Shown here: piece after piece, positions 55,461 to 64,000 of the stretch
Numbering within the stretch: position 1 is the stretch's first letter
How the letters are laid out: each line of letters starts with the position of its first letter
NCBI RefSeq assembly: GCF_000017265.1
Contig: NC_011144.1
Span: forward strand, 3,264,001 to 3,328,000
Direction of reading: 5' to 3'
Length of the DNA: 64,000 bases
From: Phenylobacterium zucineum HLK1
Lineage (GTDB): Bacteria; Pseudomonadota; Alphaproteobacteria; Caulobacterales; Caulobacteraceae
Translations under genes and position numbers: made by a program
Notes under the pieces: generated by a model
Database searches by the model: none
Told to the model about the DNA's origin: nothing
The model's input: only the letters and a program-made list of their open reading frames with translations

Positions 55461-56806
55461 GCCGCGCCGGCCTCCTCTCCCTGGCCGCCGCGGCGGCCCT
55501 GCTCGCCGGCTGCGGCGGCGGCGGCGGCGAGCCGCAGATGTACGGCCCCGATCCCCAGTTGCCCGAGCCGCAGCGGGGCCTGCTGCCCGACATGCAGGTC
55601 GCCGACCCGGCGCCCTGGGGCGAGGCGCGGCCCGCCGCCCCGCAGGGCTACACCGTCACCGCCATCGCCACCGGCCTGCGCATCCCGCGCCAGACCCTCG
55701 TGCTGCCCAACGGCGACATCCTGGTGGCCGAGGGCCGCGGCGGCGGGGCTCCGGCCCTACGCCCCAAGGACGTGATCGCCAACGTCATCAAGGCCCGCGG
55801 CACGACCTCGGTCGAGAGCGGCGACCGCCTGACCCTGCTGCGCGACGCCGACGGCGACGGGACCTACGAGGGCCGCAGCGTCTTCGCCGAGGACCTCAAC
55901 GCGCCCTACGGCCTGGCCCTCGTGGGCGGCCAGCTCTACGTGGCCAACCAGGACGCCCTGGTGCGCTTTTCCTACACGGTCGGCCAGACCCGCGCGGATG
56001 CGCCGCCGGTCAAGGTCGCGGGCCTTCCGTCCTACATCAACCACCACTGGACGAAGGCCCTGGCCGCCAGCCCGGATGGCCGCTTCCTCTACGTGGGCAT
56101 CGGCTCGAACAGCAACATCACCGAGCGCGGCATGCCGGCCGAGGCGGACCGGGCGATGATCTGGGAGGTGGACGCCGCCACCGGCGCGCACCGCCCCTAC
56201 GCGACGGGCCTGCGCAACCCCACCGCGCTGGCCATCCAGCCGGGGACCGGCCAGCTCTGGGCGGTGGTCAACGAGCGCGACGAGATCGGGCCGAACCTCG
56301 TCCCCGACTACCTCACCTTCGTGCGCGACGGCGGCTTCTACGGCTGGCCCTACAGCTACTGGGGCCGGAACGTCGATCCCCGCGTGCGCCCGCAGGACCC
56401 CGGCAAGGTCGCCTCGGCCATTCGCCCGGACTACGCCCTCGGCGCGCACGTCGCCGCCCTGGGCCTGTCGTTCTCGAGCCCGGCGATGGGGCCGCGGTTC
56501 GCCGAGGGCGCCTTCGTCGGCGAGCATGGCAGCTGGAACCGCAGTCCGCCGTCCGGCTACAAGGTGGTCTTCGTGCCGTTCCGCAACGGCCGCCCCGCCG
56601 GCCCGCCGGTCGACTTCCTCACCGGCTTCCGCGGCGAGGACGGCAAGACCCGCGGCCGCCCGGTCGGCGTCACCGTCGATCCCCGCGGCGCGCTGATCGT
56701 CGCCGACGATCTCTCCAACACCGTCTGGCGCGTCACCGCCCCGCGCGGGGCTCCCTCGGGACTCCCTTCAGGCGTTGCGGCCCCGGCGGGCGCCGGCCGC
56801 CCCTAG
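55457..56806 (+). CDS. Sorbosone dehydrogenase-family lipoprotein, beta-propeller
   Basis: A 449-residue lipoprotein (lipobox LAGC, C19) with a PQQ-dependent sugar dehydrogenase-like beta-propeller. Family marks: GLRIPRQTLVLPNGDILVAE in sense, DLNAPYGLALVGGQLYVAN in sense, SYINHHWTKALAASPDGRFL in sense, LRNPTALAIQPGTGQLWAVV in sense, and GEHGSWNRSPPSGYKVVF. Relatives include Aldose sugar dehydrogenase and L-sorbosone dehydrogenase, but the true sugar and cofactor of this subgroup are not certain. It is coupled to the preceding DUF2231-like gene. Confidence 0.85.
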   Translation: MSRAGLLSLAAAAALLAGCGGGGGEPQMYGPDPQLPEPQRGLLPDMQVADPAPWGEARPAAPQGYTVTAIATGLRIPRQTLVLPNGDILVAEGRGGGAPALRPKDVIANVIKARGTTSVESGDRLTLLRDADGDGTYEGRSVFAEDLNAPYGLALVGGQLYVANQDALVRFSYTVGQTRADAPPVKVAGLPSYINHHWTKALAASPDGRFLYVGIGSNSNITERGMPAEADRAMIWEVDAATGAHRPYATGLRNPTALAIQPGTGQLWAVVNERDEIGPNLVPDYLTFVRDGGFYGWPYSYWGRNVDPRVRPQDPGKVASAIRPDYALGAHVAALGLSFSSPAMGPRFAEGAFVGEHGSWNRSPPSGYKVVFVPFRNGRPAGPPVDFLTGFRGEDGKTRGRPVGVTVDPRGALIVADDLSNTVWRVTAPRGAPSGLPSGVAAPAGAGRP

Positions 56807-56822
56807 CCGACCCCGGAGGCGC

Positions 56823-57230
56823 TCACTCCTCGATCGCCTCCACCCCCAGCCGGGCCAGCTCGGCCAGGTGGTCGCGCATCGCCTGCAGCTGCTCCGGCGC
56901 GTGGCCGACCCAGCCCAGCACCTCGCCGACCACGCACAGCGGGTAGCGCGTGCGGTAGGACATCGTCGGATTTCCCGGAAAGCGCCTGTCGGTCAGGTTC
57001 GGGTCGTCCTCGATCGGCCCGGTCGGCTCGACGAAATAGATCCTCCCCCGCCCCTCGCCCACGGCCAGTTCGGCGCCCCAGGTCGCCGCCTCCAGCGTCG
57101 CGGTCAGGTAGACGAAGGCCGCCACCCCCCGCCTCCCGTAATTCGAGGCGTATCCCGGCCCGATCAGGTCCCCCGGCCGAAGGTCGGCCTTGGTCCCATG
57201 GTAGTACGGTCCCGTGCTCCCAGCGGTCAT
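56823..57230 (-). CDS. arr: Rifampin ADP-ribosyltransferase homologue, Arr-like
   Basis: A 135-residue protein whose length and sequence match the Arr family of NAD-dependent rifampin ADP-ribosyltransferases. Conserved features are PYYHGTKADLRPGDLI (His), FVYLTATLEAATWGAELA (Tyr) and GPIEDDPNLTDRRFPGNPT (Asp); these match the three key positions of mycobacterial Arr. In mycobacteria, Arr inactivates rifamycins at the C23 hydroxyl. The ATG at 57230 fits the family N-terminus. It lies close to the sorbosone-type gene tail to tail and seems to have its own promoter in the AT-richer 57231-57426 gap. Confidence 0.88.
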   Translation of the reverse strand: MTAGSTGPYYHGTKADLRPGDLIGPGYASNYGRRGVAAFVYLTATLEAATWGAELAVGEGRGRIYFVEPTGPIEDDPNLTDRRFPGNPTMSYRTRYPLCVVGEVLGWVGHAPEQLQAMRDHLAELARLGVEAIEE

Positions 57231-57340
57231 CCCAGCCCTCCAGCCTGCTTCGAGGGCGCCACAACCTGCGCATATTTCGCCGGCCGCCAATTCTTGAACC
57301 GAACTATTTTCTCCCCAGATCTGGACGGGCGGGGACAGGC

Positions 57341-57374
57341 CCCCTCTCCTCGGCGAAGCGGAGCGCGAGAGGGG
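57341..57374. repeat. Inverted-repeat element in divergent promoter region
   Basis: CCCCTCTC (57341-57348) and GAGAGGGG (57367-57374) form a perfect 8-bp stem around an 18-base loop. The element lies in the 196-base gap between the divergent arr and small hypothetical genes. Hairpins CCCTCTCC...GGAGAGGG recur in Caulobacterales genomes as dispersed repeats. Its AT-rich left flank (57283-57312) probably holds the arr promoter. Confidence 0.45.
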
Positions 57375-57426
57375 AGCGCTTGGTGGCAGGACGGATAGCC
57401 GGCCCGGAACCTGCACGGCCAGGCGC

Positions 57427-57630
57427 ATGATGTTCGAGACCGAGACAGCCCGCCTGCTGGAGATGCGCCTGGCCGCCCGCGGCCAGCCCGTGCTCACCGC
57501 CCAGATCGATCACGCCCTGTGGGTGATCGCCCGCCTCGCGGACGCCGAAGACGACGGCGAGCTGGACGAGCTGGAGGTGGCCATCGAGGCCCTGGCCGGC
57601 ATGGTCGGCGCGCCGGGCACGCGGCACTAG
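57427..57630 (+). CDS. Small hypothetical protein
   Basis: A 67-residue acidic helical protein, MMFETETARLLEMRLAARGQ in sense then DDGELDELEVAIEALAGMVG in sense. There is no membrane segment or motif. It starts ATG-ATG at 57427/57430 without a clear ribosome site, and its stop is 19 bases before the facing DUF2200 gene ends. Family unknown; it could be a chance frame. Confidence 0.4.
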   Translation: MMFETETARLLEMRLAARGQPVLTAQIDHALWVIARLADAEDDGELDELEVAIEALAGMVGAPGTRH

Positions 57631-57649
57631 CCCCCTTGGTCGCGGGCCG

Positions 57650-58000
57650 TCAGCCGCGCAGGATCTTCTCCATCAACTTGCCCCTGGCGAGCTCGTCCAC
57701 CAGCTTGTCGAGGTAGCGGATCTCGCGCATCAGCGGCTCGGCCACCTCCTCGACGCGCACGCCGCAGACCACGCCCTTGATCTCGGCGCGGGCGGGGTTG
57801 AGGCGCGGCGCCTCGGCGAAGAAGGCGCGGAAGTCGGTCCCGGCCGCCAGCCGGGCCTCGAGCTGGGGCTGGTCGTAGCCGGTCAGCCAGCGGAGGATCT
57901 CGTCGACCTCGGCCTTGGTGCGCCCCTTGCGCTCGGCCTTGGCGACGTAATGCGGATAGACGCTGGCGACGCTGGTGGTGAAGATCCGGTGCTCGGTCAT
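57650..58000 (-). CDS. DUF2200 protein
   Basis: A 116-residue cytosolic protein of the DUF2200 family, with the opening [20 protein letters not shown] in sense (about 4-23), [20 protein letters not shown] in sense and [23 protein letters not shown] in sense near the C-terminus. The family has no known biochemical role. It diverges from the DUF938 gene and faces the small hypothetical gene. Confidence 0.88.
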   Translation of the reverse strand: MTEHRIFTTSVASVYPHYVAKAERKGRTKAEVDEILRWLTGYDQPQLEARLAAGTDFRAFFAEAPRLNPARAEIKGVVCGVRVEEVAEPLMREIRYLDKLVDELARGKLMEKILRG

Positions 58001-58117
58001 CGGCTCTGCTCCAGGCTCTGCGACGCCGAAGGGTTAGCACGGTCCACCGCCCACGGCAGGCCTGGTCCGATGACCGTGGGGCTGGACCTCGCCGCCCGGC
58101 GGGGCGAAGGGGAAGGC

Positions 58118-58738
58118 ATGAGCGAGCAGCCCCTTCCGCCCGGCGCGCGGACCGCGCCGTCCACCGCCCGCAACCGCGAGCCAATCCTCGACGTGCTGAA
58201 GCGGCATCTGCCCAAGCAGGGGCTGGTGCTGGAGATCGCCGCGGGGGCGGGCGAGCACGCCCTCTACAACGCCGCGGCCCTACCCGGCCTGACCTGGCGG
58301 CCGACCGACCTGGACGAGGGGGCGCTGGCCAGCATCGAGGCCTGGCGCGAGCACGCCGGGCCGCCGAACCTTCTGCCGCCGCTGCGGCTGGACGCCGCCC
58401 GGCCCGAGGACTGGCCGGTCCGGCGGGCGGACGCGATCGTCGCCATCAACATGGTCCACATCAGCCCCTGGGCGTCGACCCTGGGCCTGATGGCGGGCGC
58501 GGGCCGGGTGCTGCCGGCCGGCGGGGTGCTGGTGCTGTACGGCCCCTACCTGGAGGACGGCGTGGCGCCCGCCCCCAGCAACCTGGCCTTCGACGCCGAC
58601 CTGAAGCGGCGCAACCCCGAGTGGGGCCTGCGGCGGGTGGCGGACGTGGCGGCGGCGGCCGCGGCGCACGGCCTCTCGCTGGCCGAGCGGGTGGAGATGC
58701 CGGCCAACAACCTGACGCTGGTGTTCCGGAAGGGCTAG
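58118..58738 (+). CDS. DUF938 SAM-dependent methyltransferase
   Basis: A 206-residue class I methyltransferase of the DUF938 family. The family N-terminus STARNREPILDVLKRHLP and SAM-binding loop VLEIAAGAGEHALYNAAALP in sense (motif I) are clear, followed by the acidic WRPTDLDEGALASIEAW and IVAINMVHISPW. The substrate is unknown. ATG 58118 has GAAGGGGAAGG upstream and is preferred over an upstream in-frame start. Its stop shares CTAG with the facing GST. Confidence 0.88.
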   Translation: MSEQPLPPGARTAPSTARNREPILDVLKRHLPKQGLVLEIAAGAGEHALYNAAALPGLTWRPTDLDEGALASIEAWREHAGPPNLLPPLRLDAARPEDWPVRRADAIVAINMVHISPWASTLGLMAGAGRVLPAGGVLVLYGPYLEDGVAPAPSNLAFDADLKRRNPEWGLRRVADVAAAAAAHGLSLAERVEMPANNLTLVFRKG

Positions 58739-59382
58739 GCGGGCGGGTTCAGCCACTCGGTCAGGCCCTCGCGGCGGCAGACCTCGAGGAAGGCCGGGCG
58801 GGCGCGCAGGCGCGTGACGTAGGCCGAAAGGTTCGGCCAGGACGTGGCGGGCCGGGGCATGTTGCGCGACCAGCGCATCAGCATCAGCGCAAGGAAGTCG
58901 GCGCAGGTCAGGTCCGGTCCCAGCAGGTGCGGGCGGCCGCCCTCGAGGCGCGCGTCCAGGGCGGCCAGGCCCGCCTCGATGCGGCGACGGGCGAGGTCGC
59001 GGACCGCCTCGGCCCCGGCCGGCTCGCCATCCTTGTCGGCGTAGAACCAGTCGCGCATGGGCGGCAGAAGGTTGTTGGCCAGCCAGACCATCGTCTCCAG
59101 CCACTTGGCCCGCCGCGGATCGCCGGGCGGCGGGGCGAGGCCCGCCTCGGGATGCCGCTCGGCCAGCAGCATCAGCAGGGCCGCGGATTCGCGCACCGGC
59201 CGGCCGTCGACCACCAGAGTGGGGACCCGCCCCTGCGGGTTGAGCCGCAGGTAGTCGGGGTCGCGCTGGGCGCCGGCGTCGAGGTCGACCGGGCGCGCCT
59301 CGAAGGGGACGCCCAGTTCGAGCAGCATCCAGTGGACGGCCAGGCTAGCGGCGCCGGGGGCGTAGAACAGGGTGTAGTCCAT
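58735..59382 (-). CDS. Glutathione S-transferase family protein
   Basis: A 215-residue GST. The N-terminal thioredoxin-like domain (about 1-80) has DYTLFYAPGAASLAVHW, with a serine-type active site in AASLA, and the cis-Pro glutathione-binding motif GRVPTLVVDG, then VRESAALLMLLAERHPEAGL in sense. The C-terminal all-helical domain has LTCADFLALMLMRW, the usual N-capping D. Substrate unknown. It resembles YghU/GstB-like or unclassified proteobacterial GSTs. Confidence 0.88.
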   Translation of the reverse strand: MDYTLFYAPGAASLAVHWMLLELGVPFEARPVDLDAGAQRDPDYLRLNPQGRVPTLVVDGRPVRESAALLMLLAERHPEAGLAPPPGDPRRAKWLETMVWLANNLLPPMRDWFYADKDGEPAGAEAVRDLARRRIEAGLAALDARLEGGRPHLLGPDLTCADFLALMLMRWSRNMPRPATSWPNLSAYVTRLRARPAFLEVCRREGLTEWLNPPA

Positions 59383-59498
59383 GGCCGAGCTTTAGCCGCG
59401 CCCGCCGCTGCGCGCCATGGTCGCATCGCCTCGGGCGGCGGCTTTTGGCATTCACCACCTTCGCACGACCAACGCCGCCAAGTCGGGGAGCCTTCCGC

Positions 59499-59720
59499 AT
59501 GTCGCAGCCGATCACCAAGCAGTCGCTCGCCGAGTGGGGCTCCGCCGGCCTGGTGCTGCTGTCGGGCGCGACCGCCGGACATTTCGCGGCCCTGGGCATG
59601 AGCCCCTCGCAGTGGCTGGGCGCGGCGGCGGCGGTGTTCGGCTCGGTCGGCGTCGCCGTGGCGGTGCGCACCTGGCCCTCGCCCCAGAAGGCCGAGGCGA
59701 AGGCCAAGGCGCGCGACTGA
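59499..59720 (+). CDS. 73-residue small membrane protein
   Basis: A 73-residue protein with two hydrophobic segments (about 16-34 LVLLSGATAGHFAALGM and 40-56 GAAAAVFGSVGVAVAVR) and a lysine/alanine-rich tail. ATG at 59499 follows GGGAG at 59486-59490; the frame is open 18 codons upstream. Its stop is four bases before the convergent thiC stop. Family unknown. Confidence 0.5.
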   Translation: MSQPITKQSLAEWGSAGLVLLSGATAGHFAALGMSPSQWLGAAAAVFGSVGVAVAVRTWPSPQKAEAKAKARD

Positions 59721-59724
59721 AGGC

Positions 59725-61566
<1,842 letters not shown>

Positions 61567-61619
61567 TCACGCTCCGGTTGGACGGATCACGGGCGTCAGG
61601 ACGGGTTTGCGGACAGGCC

Positions 61620-61706
61620 CTTCCCTTCGCCGGCATGACCCGGATCAGGTTCGACGGGTCGTGGGCTCACCCACCTCTCAGCCGCTTGCGCGCGGCCCCC
61701 CGAGGA
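61620..61706 (-). promoter_or_regulatory. TPP riboswitch (THI element)
   Basis: Read on the minus strand, the thiC leader contains CTGAGAGGTGGG (pyrimidine-sensor helix region), then ACCCGTCGAACCTGATCCGG, GTCATGCCGGCGAAGGGA, preceded by CGGGGGGCC. These are the conserved segments of the thiamin pyrophosphate riboswitch. It ends 60 bases before the thiC ATG. When TPP binds, thiC expression is expected to fall, by translation or termination control. Confidence 0.95.
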
Positions 61707-61828
61707 TTGGCGCGAGCCTAGGCCGGAAGGCGCCGGCGGGGAAGGGCCAAAAACCGGGATCGGCGAACGGGCCTTGAACTCCCTCCCCCGCAACTGCAGA
61801 GCTTGCGGACGGGACGGGGGAGACAGTC

Positions 61829-62851
61829 ATGGCGCAGATCGAGCTGGAGGCCGGCGACCTGCTGGATGGCCGCGGACGGCTGGCGCAGGCCGGCTGGGCG
61901 AGGCGCGAGGCGCGGCGCTACAGCCGCGCGGCGATCGCCGCCTCGCCGCTCAGGATCAAGGAGTGGGACTACTACTGCGTCCTGGCCGGCGACCATGGCG
62001 TCGCCGCAGTGGTCGCCGACAACGGCTACATGGGCCTCCTCTCGGTGGTCTGGCTGGACTTCGCGGCGCGCCGGTTCTGGACGCAGAGCGAGATCGTCCC
62101 CTTTCCCTTGGGGCGGATGGGGATGCCGGAAAGCGCCGATGCGGGCGACGTCGTGCAGGCGCGCAAGGGCCTGAGCCTGGCGTTCCGGCATACGGCGCTG
62201 GGCAGGCGGCTGACCCTCGACTGCCCCGGCTTCATGGGCGGCAAGGGCCTGAGCGGGACGCTGGACCTGGCCCAGCCGCCGATGGACCGGATGATGATCG
62301 CCACGCCGTTCCCGGGCGCGCCCAAGGCGTTCTACTACAACCAGAAGATCAACTGCATGCCGGCCAGCGGCGAGGTGGTCGTGGCGGGGGAGGCCCACCG
62401 GTTCGCGCCGGACAGCGCCTTCGCGGTGCTGGACTGGGGCCGGGGCGTCTGGACCTACCGCAACACCTGGTACTGGGGCTCCGCCTCGGGGCTGGTGGAC
62501 GGCAAGCCGTTCGGCTTCAACATCGGCTACGGCTTCGGCGACACCTCGGCCGCCTCCGAGAACATGGTCTTTCTGGGCGGCATCGCCCACAAGCTGGATG
62601 AGGTGACCTTCCACCTGCCGGACGGCACCTGGGACGGCGCGCCCTGGCGGTTCACCAGCAACGACGGGCGCCTCGAGATGACCTTCGAGCCGATCCTCGA
62701 CCGGGCCGACGCAACGGACCTGAAGCTGCTCCGTTCGATCACCCATCAGGTGTTCGGCCGCTTCTCGGGGACCGCCGTGCTGGACGACGGGCGCAAGGTC
62801 GCCTTCCGGGACCTCCTGGGCTTCGCCGAGAAGGTGGAGACCGCCTGGTAG
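61829..62851 (+). CDS. DUF2804 protein
   Basis: A 340-residue protein of DUF2804, a family related to the lipocalin-like (AttH) fold. Family-specific stretches include RIKEWDYYCVLAGDHGVAAV in sense, LPLGRMGMP-like PFPLGRMGMPES, AFYYNQKINCMPASGEV (the conserved YNQKIN), FAVLDWGRGVWTYRNTWYWG in sense, and GFNIGYGFGDTSAASENMVF in sense. It may bind or modify a lipid; no activity is established. The ribosome site GGGGGAG precedes ATG 61829. Confidence 0.88.
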   Translation: MAQIELEAGDLLDGRGRLAQAGWARREARRYSRAAIAASPLRIKEWDYYCVLAGDHGVAAVVADNGYMGLLSVVWLDFAARRFWTQSEIVPFPLGRMGMPESADAGDVVQARKGLSLAFRHTALGRRLTLDCPGFMGGKGLSGTLDLAQPPMDRMMIATPFPGAPKAFYYNQKINCMPASGEVVVAGEAHRFAPDSAFAVLDWGRGVWTYRNTWYWGSASGLVDGKPFGFNIGYGFGDTSAASENMVFLGGIAHKLDEVTFHLPDGTWDGAPWRFTSNDGRLEMTFEPILDRADATDLKLLRSITHQVFGRFSGTAVLDDGRKVAFRDLLGFAEKVETAW

Positions 62852-62923
62852 GCCGATCGCGCGGGCTGGCTGGCGCCGGCCGTTCGGTCGTAGGATCGCA
62901 CCGAAGCCTCCGGAGGACCGCCG

Positions 62924-63361
62924 ATGAAGCTCGTGATCGCCCCGCTCGCCGCCCTCGGGCTGACCGCCTGCGCCGCGCCCCTTCCCCCGCCGCCGCCGCC
63001 AGCGCCGCCGCTTGGCCCGCCGCCTGGGGCCGCCCTGGCTCCGGCCCTGCCCCCGGGGGACTGCTTCCGCTCGAGCGACATCCGCGGCCACACGATCGGG
63101 GACCGCCAGACGCTGTACCTGCGGGTGCGGCAGTCCGAGGTCTACCGCGTGGGCATGGCGGGGAGCTGCCTGGCCGGCGCCATCTCGTCCGACCCGCTCG
63201 TCATGCGCCAGCCGCCGGGATCGTCCATCGTCTGCCGCCCGATCGACCTGGACGTGGGCGTCAGCCGCGACGGGATGATCGCCACCACCTGCATCGTGCA
63301 GTCCATCGTCAAGCTGACCCCCGAGCAGGTCGCCGCCCTGCCGCGGAGATTGCGGCCGTAG
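62924..63361 (+). CDS. DUF6491-like lipoprotein
   Basis: A 145-residue lipoprotein with a lipobox LTAC (C16) and a very Pro-rich linker (about 18-44). The folded part is [20 protein letters not shown] in sense, [20 protein letters not shown] in sense, then a C-terminal [15 protein letters not shown]. This corresponds to the DUF6491 family common in Caulobacterales and related groups. Two or three cysteines may form disulfides. Function unknown. Confidence 0.75.
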   Translation: MKLVIAPLAALGLTACAAPLPPPPPPAPPLGPPPGAALAPALPPGDCFRSSDIRGHTIGDRQTLYLRVRQSEVYRVGMAGSCLAGAISSDPLVMRQPPGSSIVCRPIDLDVGVSRDGMIATTCIVQSIVKLTPEQVAALPRRLRP

Positions 63362-63384
63362 GGGGAAGGGTCTAGGGCGAAGCC

Positions 63385-64000
63385 ATGCACCTGGCCCGAT
63401 ACAACCCCGTCCGCTTCGCCCACCTGCCCACGCCGCTGGAGCCCCTGCCCGGCCTGACCGAGGCGCTGGTCATGCCCGGCGGCGGCGGGCCGACGCTGTG
63501 GATCAAGCGCGACGACTGCACCGGCCTGGCCGGCGGCGGCAACAAGACCCGCAAGCTCGAGTACCTGCTGGGCGACGCCCTGGCCAACGACGCCGACACC
63601 CTGGTCACGCAAGGGGCGGTGCAGTCGAACCACGTGCGCCAGACGGCGGCGGCCGCGGCCCGTTTCGGCCTGAGGTGCGAGGTGATCCTCGAGCACCGCA
63701 CGGGCTCCAAGGCGCTGGACTACAACCTGTCGGGCAACGTGCTGCTGGACGAGCTGCTGGGCGCGAAGATCCGGCACGTGCCGGCCGGGACCGACATGAA
63801 CGGGGCCTTGGCGGACGTCGCCCAGGAAATCGCCGACGCCGGCGGGCGGCCCTATGTGATCCCCGGCGGCGGCTCGAACTGCATCGGCGCGCTGGGCTAC
63901 GCCGAGTGCGCCCTGGAGCTGGTGGCCCAGGCCAACGAGCTTGGCCTGGAGATCGACCGCATCGTCACCGCCACCGGCAGCGCGGGCACCCACGCCGGCC
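63385..64000 (+). CDS. D-cysteine desulfhydrase-family PLP enzyme, C-terminus cut
   Basis: The N-terminal 205 residues of a fold-type II PLP enzyme of the ACC deaminase/D-cysteine desulfhydrase family. The PLP lysine lies in [17 protein letters not shown], the substrate Gln-Ser-Asn-His segment is [18 protein letters not shown], and a phosphate-binding loop is starting in [10 protein letters not shown] at the window edge. The frame continues beyond 64000, so ACC deaminase versus desulfhydrase cannot be settled. ATG 63385 follows GGGCGAAG. Confidence 0.85.
   Translation, partial: MHLARYNPVRFAHLPTPLEPLPGLTEALVMPGGGGPTLWIKRDDCTGLAGGGNKTRKLEYLLGDALANDADTLVTQGAVQSNHVRQTAAAAARFGLRCEVILEHRTGSKALDYNLSGNVLLDELLGAKIRHVPAGTDMNGALADVAQEIADAGGRPYVIPGGGSNCIGALGYAECALELVAQANELGLEIDRIVTATGSAGTHAG

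Overview
The window is chromosomal DNA of very high GC content, densely packed with genes and with many 4-bp start/stop overlaps (ATGA, GTGA, TGATG, TTGA). The gene families (MarR-OmpR-kinase trio of petP/petR type, petABC, UbiK-like factor, ispH/thrB/rnhA, DUF6111, DUF6491, aerobic hemF, DUF1285-Nudix-cca cluster) point to an alphaproteobacterium, most likely Caulobacterales near Phenylobacterium or Caulobacter. This placement is inferred from protein character and gene order, not from a marker-gene comparison. I found no rRNA or tRNA gene, CRISPR array, insertion sequence or prophage.

Layout. 1-5 kb: edge of an SMP-30-like gene, a 26-residue membrane microprotein, a pteridine-reductase-like SDR coupled to folB, a small membrane protein, then MarR / response regulator / histidine kinase in one overlapping run. 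5-18 kb: housekeeping genes (proC, ybjN-like, ubiK, lgt, a MidA/NDUFAF7-type methyltransferase, pgeF, prs, rplY, pth, ychF), a sulfotransferase, two tandem dienelactone hydrolases and an aspartyl protease. 18-24 kb: CPBP protease, the cytochrome bc1 operon petA-petB-petC (minus strand, with terminator), trmL and hemF. 23.7-33.5 kb: a minus-strand operon DUF1285-Nudix-DUF6111-cca-glutamine amidotransferase-small membrane protein, several GNAT acetyltransferases, an MFS transporter, an SDR, a MarR/metallo-beta-lactamase pair and an Rrf2 regulator. 33.5-43.3 kb: a Tat-exported DUF885 protein, glutamate dehydrogenase, rnhA-thrB and ispH split by an opposite-strand toxin-antitoxin islet (orphan AbrB antitoxin, AbrB antitoxin, Doc toxin), and argS.

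43.3-64 kb is more accessory: a 694-residue RTX/cadherin-like putative secreted protein, a periplasmic DJ-1/PfpI-like protein, a VOC protein, katG behind an array of inverted repeats, small lipoproteins and membrane peptides, a CPA2 antiporter, a DUF2231-like/sorbosone-dehydrogenase-like pair, a rifampin ADP-ribosyltransferase (Arr) homologue, a DUF938 methyltransferase facing a GST, thiC with a TPP riboswitch, a DUF2804 protein, a DUF6491 lipoprotein and the start of a D-cysteine desulfhydrase-type enzyme at the right edge.

The most unusual features are the toxin-antitoxin islet inside what is normally an ispH-thrB-rnhA block, and a short AT-rich island 4 kb away, after argS and before the RTX gene, that carries the same TATAACGAC 9-mer as the toxin-antitoxin promoter. 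Other points of interest are the Arr homologue, dispersed palindromic intergenic repeats, and several microproteins under 60 residues.
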